Source: Planctomycetota bacterium (GTDB taxonomy: Bacteria > Planctomycetota > Phycisphaerae > WQYP01). Taken from it: DNA of 57,618 nucleotides. This document shows, piece by piece, positions 47,261 through 54,853 of the stretch. The notes below the pieces were generated by a model. The model ran no database searches. It was given only the letters and a program-made list of their open reading frames with translations, and was not told the DNA's origin. The stretch spans positions 1 to 57,618 of the forward strand of contig JAKBMM010000012.1 of assembly GCA_021831565.1 (NCBI GenBank), in the 5' to 3' direction. Numbering within the stretch: position 1 is the first letter of the stretch; each line of letters opens with the position of its first letter. The position numbers and the translations under genes are program-made.

Positions 47261-48187
47261 ATGGGTAAATCGGATCAACCAAACATCGACTATCGCCGGT
47301 ATCTGGACCCGCGCACTCTGGCCAAGATCGCCGCGCTGGACATCCGCGCCCGCCTGATTGTGGAAGGATTTGTCACCGGCATGCACCGTTCGCCTTACCG
47401 GGGCTTCTCCGTCGAATTCGCCCAACACCGGCCTTATGCCAGCGGCGACGACATCAAGTACATCGATTGGAAAGTGTTCGGGCGCACCGATCGACACTAC
47501 ATCAAACAATACGAGGAGGAAACCAATCTCCAGGTGTTGCTGGTGGTGGACGCGTCTTCGTCGATGAATTACGCCGGCCAGGTCAACACCGATTGGCGCA
47601 AGTTCGATCACGCCACCAGCATCGCCGCGAGCATGGCCTACGTGGCCCTGCGCCAGCAGGACGGCGCCGGACTGGCAATTTTTGATTCGCGTCTGCGCCA
47701 TCTGATTCGCCCCTCCAACAATCCGCGCCAGTGGCGCATCATCATCGAGGAGCTTTCGACCACTCCGGGCGAGCCGAAAACCGACACCGGCCACGTGCTG
47801 GAGGAAATCGCCGGAGAAATCCGCCACCGCAGTCTGGTTGTGCTCATCAGCGATTTATTTGACGATCCCGAACGCATCATCAAAGGCATTCGCCGCCTGC
47901 GCCATCGCCGGCATGATTTGATTGTCCTCCAGACGCTCGATCACGACGAAATCGAATTTCCATTTCGCGCCACCACCATGTTCCGGGGCATGGAGGAAGC
48001 GAACGACGTCCTCGTTGAGCCGCAGGCGCTGCGCGACGCTTACCTCAATGAGTTGCACCGGCATACCGCGCAAATTCGCACCGCGTGCCACCAACTGCAT
48101 GTTGATTATGCCCAGGTGGACACCAGCGTACCGCTGGATATATCGCTGCCGGGATTCCTGGCCACCCGCGCGGCCCGCATGGCGTAA
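47261..48187 (+). CDS. DUF58 protein with VWA-like domain
   Basis: 308 residues from ATG 47261 with AGGAG five bases upstream; open frame before that is noise. DUF58 signature SVEFAQHRPYASGDDIKYIDWKVFGRTD at 50-77 and a MIDAS-type D97-x-S99-x-S101 in VVDASSSM. It lies between moxR and the BatA-like gene, the usual partner set. The TAA stop is the first part of a half copy of the palindromic element. Confidence 0.92.
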   Translation: MGKSDQPNIDYRRYLDPRTLAKIAALDIRARLIVEGFVTGMHRSPYRGFSVEFAQHRPYASGDDIKYIDWKVFGRTDRHYIKQYEEETNLQVLLVVDASSSMNYAGQVNTDWRKFDHATSIAASMAYVALRQQDGAGLAIFDSRLRHLIRPSNNPRQWRIIIEELSTTPGEPKTDTGHVLEEIAGEIRHRSLVVLISDLFDDPERIIKGIRRLRHRRHDLIVLQTLDHDEIEFPFRATTMFRGMEEANDVLVEPQALRDAYLNELHRHTAQIRTACHQLHVDYAQVDTSVPLDISLPGFLATRAARMA

Positions 48188-48216
48188 GAGCCTGTGGATG
48201 CCGTAGAGGAGGCGGC
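48185..48216. repeat. Half copy of the palindromic element
   Basis: TAAGAGCCTGT (48185-48195) matches the left arm of the intact copies; the right side is degraded (GGATGCCGTAGAGGAGGCGG). As at glyA, it supplies the stop codon of the preceding gene. Confidence 0.4.
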
Positions 48217-48321
48217 CTTCCAAGCCGCCATGGTCTAAGCCGCAAGTCGGGCGGGATGCCCGCACCCCGTGCAGGATGTCGTTGCGGGACGGAAAGCACC
48301 CCGCCGGCAAGAAAATCGGAT

Positions 48322-50610
48322 ATGAATGGAATTGCTTTGTTATCACCGCCGTATTTGATCGCCGTGTTCCCGTTTGTCACGCCGTGGCTTTTCGGCGCCG
48401 GCGCCGCGGCCGCGGCCATTCCCATTGTGATTCACCTGTTCAACCGGCGCCGTTTTCGCATGGTGCCCTGGGCGGCCATGGAGTTTCTGCGGGTGGCCCA
48501 TCGGCGCAACTTTCGCCGACTCCAGTTGGAACGCTGGCTGCTGTTGCTGCTGCGCTGCCTGGCCATTCTGCTGCTGGCCGCCGCCATCGCCCAGTTCACA
48601 CCCGCCGGCACGGCCCTGGCGCCGCTGCTGGGATCCAGCAACCGCTTGACGGTTGTGGTCTGGAATGACGCTTATCCCATGGCTTACCGCCCGCCGAGAT
48701 CACCCTCGGTTTTCATCCGATCCCGCCGATTACTTACGAACTGGCTTGGCTCCGCTCCCGGCGGACGCGTCGCCATCGTCCGCGGCTCGATCTATGACCA
48801 GCCGATGCTGGATCGGCCCACCCGTGACTTGTCGCTGGCGGAAAAGATCGTTCATCGCCGTCACGTTACGCAGGCGGCGGTGGACTTGCGATCCGGTTTG
48901 CAGCGGGCACTGAAAATTCTCCGCGGCGCCCGCGCGCGAACCGCTAATCGACGAATATGGGTGATTACCGATTCCGCCGCGGCTGATTTTGGCGAGAGCA
49001 ACGGTCGCGGAACAGGTTCGTCCGTCGCCGCCGCACTGCGCCGGACCATCCGCGCTATCCGGGCCACGGGAGCCAAACTGCGATGGGTCGATGTCGGCGA
49101 CCCCCATGCGGCCAATATGGCTCTGACCTCCCTGCAAGTCACCCACCCCGTCGTTCTTGTCGATAAACCTCTGCGGCTTCGCTACGGAGTGTTCAACGGT
49201 ACAACCTCCATGCAAGCCGACGTACGGGTGCGATTTTTCCTGGACCATACGCCCGCCGGAGAACAGACCATTCGCCGCATCAAACCGGGGCAAACCCGGA
49301 CGATGGAATTTTTACTCCCGCGGCAGATACGTTCACCGGGCGATCATGCCCTGGAGGCCCGCGTCGGCGCAGATTCTCTGCCCATCGACAATGTCCGCCG
49401 GCTGGTGGTCCAGGCCGTGCGGCACGTCAAGCTTTTGCTCGTCGACGGCGAACCGGGCGATCCGCTCCCGCATACGCTCGCGAGCACCGCCTGGCTGCGG
49501 GCGGCCCTGGCGCCGCACCGCCGCCATAACACCTTCCAGCCCACATCCATCGATAATTTACAACTTGTCGATGAAGTGCTACGTCCATACAACGGCATTA
49601 TCCTGAGCGATCCGGCCGCGCCCGGCGGGCGTCTGGCCGCAAGGCTGCGCCGTTACGTCAGAGCCGGCGGACTGCTGATGATCTTTCCCGGCCCTGGTTG
49701 GCAAGCCACGCGCTGGAACCAGGCCCTGGGCATCGGCCGCAAAGGAATCCTTCCCGCCAGCATGGGCGCCCTCATCCACCTGTCCGGTCAGGGACAAACG
49801 GGCGGAGCCACCATCGGCTTCGATCCGCACCGGTCCGTCAATCCCGTCACTGCGCCTTTTCTGGCCGCAGAACAAAGCGGCATCCACACCGGTCTGGCCG
49901 GCGTGGCTACCCGTCAATATCTCGCCCTGCGTGTTCCGGCCAATGTCGGCGCGCGCGTGATCCTGCGGTTTTCCAACGGTGCGCCGGCGGTGGTCCAGCG
50001 GTCGGTGGGACGGGGTACCGTGATACTCTGGGCCACCACTTGCGATATCCGCTGGACCGATTTTCCGGCCGAGCCGTCCTGGCTGCCATTCCTGTACGAG
50101 TTGCTGTACCACTCGGCGCCCAACCGCGATGCCGGGCGGAACCTTCTGGTCGCAGATGCGCTAAATATCTCCCGGCCCGGCGCGCCGGGATCCCTGGCGA
50201 CGAGACCTGCCGAAGAATGGCGCGGACCGGATGGGATGATGATACATGTTTCGAGTACGCAGGATTCGAGAGCGGGCGGCGGCGTTCGGCTGGTGAGTCC
50301 GCCGCTATGGCGGGCGGGATTCTATGGTCCCGTCCATGGAGCGCCGATGATCGCCGTGAACGTCGATCCGCGCGACGCCGACATTCGCCATGTGCCGCCG
50401 GCGCGCGTGGCGGCTCTGCTGGGTCTTCCAGTCCGCGACATTCGGGAACAGCCGGAATCGTTGGCCGGTATGATGCCGCATCGGGCCTCCAGCGGCGCCG
50501 CCGGCGAACATTTGTTATGGCTGGCCCTGTTGATTCTAGCGGCGGAAGCCCTGCTGGCGCGGGCGTTTTCCCGTTATCGGCCGGCATCCAACGGGGTATC
50601 GAGGGGATAG
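48322..50610 (+). CDS. BatA-like membrane protein with degenerate VWA region
   Basis: 762 residues from ATG 48322. The N-terminal BatA membrane signature is clear: FGAGAAAAAIPIVIHLFNRRRFRMVPWAAMEFLRVAHRRNFRR at about 25-67, with helices near 22-40 and 72-92, then a third near 731-752. The VWA region that follows has VVVWNDAYPM where a DxSxS MIDAS is expected, so metal binding is unlikely. A large periplasmic or cytoplasmic middle with a GATase-like LLVDGEP strand follows. With MoxR and DUF58 it forms a cluster common in planctomycetes; role unknown, perhaps envelope stress. Confidence 0.85.
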   Translation: MNGIALLSPPYLIAVFPFVTPWLFGAGAAAAAIPIVIHLFNRRRFRMVPWAAMEFLRVAHRRNFRRLQLERWLLLLLRCLAILLLAAAIAQFTPAGTALAPLLGSSNRLTVVVWNDAYPMAYRPPRSPSVFIRSRRLLTNWLGSAPGGRVAIVRGSIYDQPMLDRPTRDLSLAEKIVHRRHVTQAAVDLRSGLQRALKILRGARARTANRRIWVITDSAAADFGESNGRGTGSSVAAALRRTIRAIRATGAKLRWVDVGDPHAANMALTSLQVTHPVVLVDKPLRLRYGVFNGTTSMQADVRVRFFLDHTPAGEQTIRRIKPGQTRTMEFLLPRQIRSPGDHALEARVGADSLPIDNVRRLVVQAVRHVKLLLVDGEPGDPLPHTLASTAWLRAALAPHRRHNTFQPTSIDNLQLVDEVLRPYNGIILSDPAAPGGRLAARLRRYVRAGGLLMIFPGPGWQATRWNQALGIGRKGILPASMGALIHLSGQGQTGGATIGFDPHRSVNPVTAPFLAAEQSGIHTGLAGVATRQYLALRVPANVGARVILRFSNGAPAVVQRSVGRGTVILWATTCDIRWTDFPAEPSWLPFLYELLYHSAPNRDAGRNLLVADALNISRPGAPGSLATRPAEEWRGPDGMMIHVSSTQDSRAGGGVRLVSPPLWRAGFYGPVHGAPMIAVNVDPRDADIRHVPPARVAALLGLPVRDIREQPESLAGMMPHRASSGAAGEHLLWLALLILAAEALLARAFSRYRPASNGVSRG

Positions 50611-50631
50611 ATCGGCAAACGGCACGTCCCC

Positions 50632-52053
50632 TCACGCATTGATTGTCCGTCCCTCCACCGCCAGCGCTGCTTCACGCAACGCCTCGGGCAGACTCGGATG
50701 GGCATGGCAGGTGCGGGCAATGTCTTCGCTGCTGGCGCCCAGCTCCATCGCCATGACGGCCTGGGCGATCAGGCTCGACGCCTGCGGCCCGAGAATATGA
50801 ACGCCCAGAATCCGGTCGCTGTGCTTGTCGGCGAGAATTTTCACCATCCCCTGGGTCTCATCCATACACAACGCCCGCGCGTTGGCCGCGAAGCGGAATT
50901 TCCCCACGTTGTATTGTACTCCGGCGGCCTGGAGCTGTTCTTGCGTTTTACCCACCCACGCCAGTTCCGGCGACGTATAGACCACCAGCGGAATCGTATC
51001 ATAATTCACATGGCCGGCTTTGCCCGCCATCAGTTCCGCCACCGCGATTCCCTCTTCCTGGGCTTTATGCGCCAACATCGGACCGGCAATCACGTCGCCG
51101 ATGGCATAGATATTGGATACGGACGTCTGCCACGCACGGTTCACGACGATTCTTCCCCGCTGATCCGTTGCCACGCCGGCCTTGTCCAGATCCAGCCCCT
51201 GCGTATAAGCCCGCCGCCCCACCGCCACCAGCACCACGTCGGCCGGCAAGGCTGATTCATTCTCCGCAAGTCCAGCCTGGGACGGAGCAAAACGCACGCT
51301 CAGGCGGCCTTTCTCTTCCCGCAAACCCGTAGCCTGCACGCCGAAGTGAAATTTCAGCCCCTGCCCCTTGAGCGTGCGTTCCATCAGCCGCCCCATTTCC
51401 TCATCCGCGCCCGGAAGAGTGCTGTGATATATCTCCAACACCGTTACATCGGCCCCCAGCCGCTTCCATACCGACGATAGCTCCAGGCCGATGGCCCCGG
51501 CGCCAATGACCACCATTCGCTTCGGAACCGCGCCGAGCGCGATAGCCTGATCCGAACTGATCACCCGCCTGGCGTCGAACGGCATATTGGGCAATTCAAT
51601 CGGCGCGCTACCCGTGGCGATCAGCACGCGTGCGGCTTGGATTAACCGCCGGCCTCCGGCCGCCGCTATTTGCAGCTCATTGGCGCTAACGAACGACGCC
51701 GTTGCGTTGATTCGTTCAATCCTGTTCTTTCGGAAAAGTCCCGCCACTCCATGGCTCAGCGTGGCGACAATATGGTCTTTACGAGCCAGCAACGCCGCCA
51801 GATCCATTTGCACCTTGTCGCATGTGATTCCGCTGGGAGCCAATCGCTCGCGCACCAGGGCGAATTGCGCGGTGGCCTCCAGCAGGGTTTTGCTGGGAAT
51901 ACACCCCACACGCAAGCACGTGCCGCCCAGTTGGCCCTCCTTTTCAATACACGCCACCTTCATTCCCAGTTGCGCGGCGCGGATCGCGGCGGTGTAGCCG
52001 CCCGGGCCGGCGCCAATGATCGCCAGGTCAAATTCCGTTTCTGTCGCCGCCAT
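50632..52053 (-). CDS. lpd: Dihydrolipoyl dehydrogenase
   Basis: E3 flavoprotein of pyruvate, 2-oxoglutarate and glycine-cleavage complexes. 473 residues from ATG 52053 (AGGAG ten bases ahead). FAD site GAGPGG at 14-19, redox pair C46 and C51 in GGTCLRVGCIPSK, NAD site IGAGAIGLELSSVW, and the C-terminal base HAHPSLPE. No E1 or E2 gene is in the window, so this is a stand-alone lpd. A 22-base perfect palindrome lies just upstream. Confidence 0.95.
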   Translation of the reverse strand: MAATETEFDLAIIGAGPGGYTAAIRAAQLGMKVACIEKEGQLGGTCLRVGCIPSKTLLEATAQFALVRERLAPSGITCDKVQMDLAALLARKDHIVATLSHGVAGLFRKNRIERINATASFVSANELQIAAAGGRRLIQAARVLIATGSAPIELPNMPFDARRVISSDQAIALGAVPKRMVVIGAGAIGLELSSVWKRLGADVTVLEIYHSTLPGADEEMGRLMERTLKGQGLKFHFGVQATGLREEKGRLSVRFAPSQAGLAENESALPADVVLVAVGRRAYTQGLDLDKAGVATDQRGRIVVNRAWQTSVSNIYAIGDVIAGPMLAHKAQEEGIAVAELMAGKAGHVNYDTIPLVVYTSPELAWVGKTQEQLQAAGVQYNVGKFRFAANARALCMDETQGMVKILADKHSDRILGVHILGPQASSLIAQAVMAMELGASSEDIARTCHAHPSLPEALREAALAVEGRTINA

Positions 52054-52072
52054 CGGCTCAAATCTCCTAATT

Positions 52073-52096
52073 AAGAGCCTGTCCGGACAGGCTCTA
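52073..52096. repeat. Palindromic element copy 4 (perfect)
   Basis: AGAGCCTGTCC (52074-52084) and GGACAGGCTCT (52085-52095) form a perfect 22-base palindrome, preceded by TTA as in copy 2. It lies in the gap between scpB and lpd, both on the minus strand. Confidence 0.85.
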
Positions 52097-52177
52097 AACA
52101 AATTCACAAGGTCAAAAAAAATTCATCCCGTGGCGCGCCTTTCGCCATCTTTTTTCTTTTGAAAACGGGTTTTTATG

Positions 52178-52855
52178 TCAGTGAGGCTCCCTGAGTTGTT
52201 CGGCTTTGGGCAAATCCTTGAGACTCGCCAAACCAAACACCTCCAGAAAATGGCGGGAGGTGCCATAAAGCATCGGCCGGCCGATTTCTTCCGCCCGGCC
52301 GACAATCTTCACCAGGTTGTATTCCATCAGCGTGCGGATTACTTCGCCGCAGGTCACGCCGCGTATCGCTTCCACGTCGACCCGTAAAATCGGCTGCTTG
52401 TAGGCGATGATCGCGAGTGTTTCCAGCGCCGCCGGCGTAAGCCGGCCCTCGTCGCGCTTGCGCAGGAGCCGCTGAACATACTGGGCATACTGCGGCAAAG
52501 TAAGAAGCTGGTAGCCGCCCGCCCGTTCTTCGATCCGATACGCCGCCTGCCGCCGGGTATAGATTTCATTGAGCGCTTCAATTGCCTGACGAATGGGACG
52601 GGTAGTCTCCAGGCCGAGTGTCTGGCCGAGTTTGCCGAGGGAAAGCGGCATGTCACTGGCGAACAGAATCGCTTCGAGCACCTGCGGCAAAGGCATAGGC
52701 TCCGCCGTATCGCTGGCGGAAGACAACTCGGCGGATCCAGCGTCGGGCGCAGAGGCAAGGGGTGGCACCGGTTCCGATGTCCGCGGTTGCGATTCATCCG
52801 GCGGATCGGATGACGCTTCCGGTACGGAAGAGTAATTTTCCGGGATTTCGTTCAT
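52178..52855 (-). CDS. scpB: Segregation and condensation protein B
   Basis: Kleisin-partner of the SMC-ScpA condensin complex. 225 residues: a 50-residue Pro/Ser-rich tail, then winged-helix domains with LPQVLEAILFASDMPLSLGKLGQTL, RLTPAALETLAIIAYKQPILRVDVEAIRGV and GRPMLYGTSRHFLEVFGL. The ScpA gene would usually precede it but is not here; a tRNA-Val gene is upstream. Confidence 0.93.
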   Translation of the reverse strand: MNEIPENYSSVPEASSDPPDESQPRTSEPVPPLASAPDAGSAELSSASDTAEPMPLPQVLEAILFASDMPLSLGKLGQTLGLETTRPIRQAIEALNEIYTRRQAAYRIEERAGGYQLLTLPQYAQYVQRLLRKRDEGRLTPAALETLAIIAYKQPILRVDVEAIRGVTCGEVIRTLMEYNLVKIVGRAEEIGRPMLYGTSRHFLEVFGLASLKDLPKAEQLREPH

Positions 52856-52926
52856 TCCGTGAATCTATCTCGGTGAGCCGTGCGCGTCCAGTTTCACCGG
52901 AGTCATCGCAGTCTATAAACAGTTAT

Positions 52927-53000
52927 TGGGCGTTGAGGGACTCGAACCCCCGACCTTACGGGTGTGATCCGTACGCTCTAACCAACTGAGCTAAACGCCC
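52927..53000 (-). tRNA. tRNA-Val (anticodon CAC)
   Basis: A 74-base cloverleaf: acceptor GGGCGTT pairs with AACGCCC, D arm with TAGCTCAGTTGGTTAGAGC, anticodon stem TACGG/CCGTA with loop ATCACAC (anticodon CAC), T arm with GGTTCGAGTC and discriminator A. CCA is not encoded (AATAACT follows). The remaining sequence of 52856-53198 shows nothing further. Confidence 0.95.
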
Positions 53001-53198
53001 GCCTATAGACCGGAATATACCGCCGGCTAACGGGAAGGCCAAGGGGGCAATTCCTGGGCGACATGGCAATTTATCGCAAGACGCCGGCAAGGACCGGCGG
53101 CGACGCATTTGGCCGTTTGGCAGGCGGCTTGAGAAAAATCGGCTAGCGCTCAGTCACACCTACAGAGAGTTCCGACAACCCCACAAGCCATTGGGAAG

Positions 53199-53432
53199 TC
53201 AGTTCATACCGCCACATGCGCCTTTTACTTTTCCGCAGGCGCACATACCCGGCTCGGCATCGCCGGCCAATGGCGATTGCGCCGCGCCCACCGCAAACAC
53301 GGAAACCTTTCGGATGGTCCGGCACGATCGGCACTTCGGACACGCCACGGCATCATCGCGCGTGGCCATGGCCGGAGAAAGATGCTCGAAGCTTGATCCG
53401 CAATCCCGGCACTGGAATTCATAAATGGGCAT
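53199..53432 (-). CDS. FmdB-family zinc ribbon protein
   Basis: 77 residues from ATG 53432 with GGAGG about eight bases upstream. MPIYEFQCRDCGSSFEHL is the family N-terminus (CxDC), paired with CPKC near residue 31. The C-terminal part carries CACGKVKGACGG, perhaps a second metal site. The family is thought to regulate or bind nucleic acid; its function is not established. Confidence 0.85.
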   Translation of the reverse strand: MPIYEFQCRDCGSSFEHLSPAMATRDDAVACPKCRSCRTIRKVSVFAVGAAQSPLAGDAEPGMCACGKVKGACGGMN

Positions 53433-53595
53433 TGGTACGGCCTCCAAAAATTTATATTCAATTATAGCATGGCCCGTAGTCAAACGTTGCGGCATTTTTC
53501 ATGAGACTTTTCGGAAGGTCCTACCGAAAAGGCGGAGATTCCACCCCGACTGAGGATCAGGAGAATGGCGGCCTGGAAGACCGCTCCCCGGCCCC

Positions 53596-54345
53596 TTACT
53601 CCGGCATACGGTAGCGACTGACTTGGGAAGATCCGGAACGCGCCGGAGAGCGGTACTTAAGCAGCGAAGCAGGTTGTCGTCCACGACGACCAAACCGCCG
53701 GCCGGCGAACCCGGCAGCCGACAGGCGCGGCCTGCGTGTGAAACGGTTGATTACTTCATCCACGGTAAGCCACTCGATGTTTTTACTGGCAAGCTGCCGC
53801 CACGTCATATCGCCTTCATAAGGATCGCGCAGTCCAAAGCCATCTTTGACGATGGCCACTTTCTGCCGCCGCTGGATCAGCCCCAGGACGGCCATGCGCA
53901 CCGACGACTCCAACGGACCGCCGGCGGTGATCCAGAGGCCGGCATCCGTTTCCGAGAGCAGGCGGTCGAGGCGGGGAGAATCGAAGGGGTTGGGGGTCGG
54001 GAGATCAAAAATATACTGGCGGTATTCCGTGAACATGCCTACGGGTAAATCAGTTCCGCAATCGATGGGCAATTCCAGATGAGCGGGAAGCATGGTAAAG
54101 GAGAGCTTGGCGTAACCGCGCGTGCCCGCCAAGCATATCGGCGCATGATGTTTCGGATCCGGCATCACCACGCCGTGCAGCCGGGTACTCACGACGGGAA
54201 TCCGGGCAGTATCCAGCCAAGCAAAGAGTTTTCGCAGCGCCGGGAGCGTTTGCGCCGCTTGCTGGAGCGGATACCCCCCATGGGGATTAAACAAATCATA
54301 CTGAGTGTTGATGTCAAGAACCGCCGGACCGTTGATAGTCGTCAT
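53596..54345 (-). CDS. Isochorismatase-fold protein lacking the catalytic Cys and Lys
   Basis: 249 residues with a strong AGGAGG site. D11 in VLDINTQYD, a strand IPVVSTRLHG and TAGGPLESSVRMAVLGLIQRRQKVAIVKDGF mark the cysteine-hydrolase fold. At the place of the nucleophile Cys (usual EYCV) it has ESSV, so Ser148 stands in, and the usual Lys in the 'vxKxxxSaF' stretch is not seen (YIFDLPTPNPF). The fold is clear; catalysis as a Cys hydrolase is not. The last 40 residues are Arg/Ser-rich. Confidence 0.72.
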   Translation of the reverse strand: MTTINGPAVLDINTQYDLFNPHGGYPLQQAAQTLPALRKLFAWLDTARIPVVSTRLHGVVMPDPKHHAPICLAGTRGYAKLSFTMLPAHLELPIDCGTDLPVGMFTEYRQYIFDLPTPNPFDSPRLDRLLSETDAGLWITAGGPLESSVRMAVLGLIQRRQKVAIVKDGFGLRDPYEGDMTWRQLASKNIEWLTVDEVINRFTRRPRLSAAGFAGRRFGRRGRQPASLLKYRSPARSGSSQVSRYRMPE

Positions 54346-54517
54346 ACCCCGCCTCCTTTCGGATCAGTCCGCGAGCATCGCCATGGCGGTGTATTCACGG
54401 ACATGTCGCCGCATGCCCGGCACCCCCGGGCTCTATGCGGCTTATTTATGCTCATCGGCACGTCCGCCTATTTGACTATACGCGGATAAATAGCCTTTGG
54501 TAAAAAAAAAGAGCCTG

Positions 54518-54541
54518 GGTGGAACTGGCGGTGGAACTGGC
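54518..54541 (+). repeat. 12-bp tandem direct repeat
   Basis: GGTGGAACTGGC occurs twice head to tail (54518-54529, 54530-54541), with GGT beginning a third unit. It lies in the spacer upstream of topA. Confidence 0.85.
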
Positions 54542-54717
54542 GGTTGCCCAATTGGAGTCAAGGATGTTATCCTCAGCGCGTTTTGTGAGACGAATTATTT
54601 CGCGTTTATAAAATTCGGTTCATAACACCTCATTTTTCTTCTGGTTGAAAAAGCGGGGTGGAAGTAGTGGCGGCGGGGTGGCAATCAACCTTTTTTCACA
54701 TTTGCGTTAATAAAGGA

Positions 54718-54746
54718 TTGCAATCATACAGGATTCGGATGATAAA
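54718..54746 (+). promoter_or_regulatory. Candidate promoter for topA
   Basis: TTGCAA (54718-54723), a 17-base spacer and GATAAA (54741-54746, 4 of 6). It lies 107 bases before the topA start, in A/T-rich sequence. Confidence 0.35.
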
Positions 54747-54853
54747 TATTTTTCTTTTCGACCCCGCATCGCCGAATTTTCATCTGCCGGACCGATAAGA
54801 TAACTGCATGGCAGGCAGCGCGTGGCCGGATATTTTACTAACAGGACTCTACT

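Larger units (their letters stand above)
54346..54853. other. 508-base spacer between divergent isochorismatase-fold gene and topA
   Basis: No gene found. It holds a poly-A run (54502-54510), a G-rich direct-repeat patch, further G-rich sequence near 54655-54681 (CGGGGTGG twice) and an A/T-rich stretch leading to topA. Confidence 0.6.

Noticed and set aside
54505-54530. Further copy of the palindromic element at GAGCCTGGG
   Set aside because: Only seven bases match and no right arm exists; such a match is expected by chance in this window.
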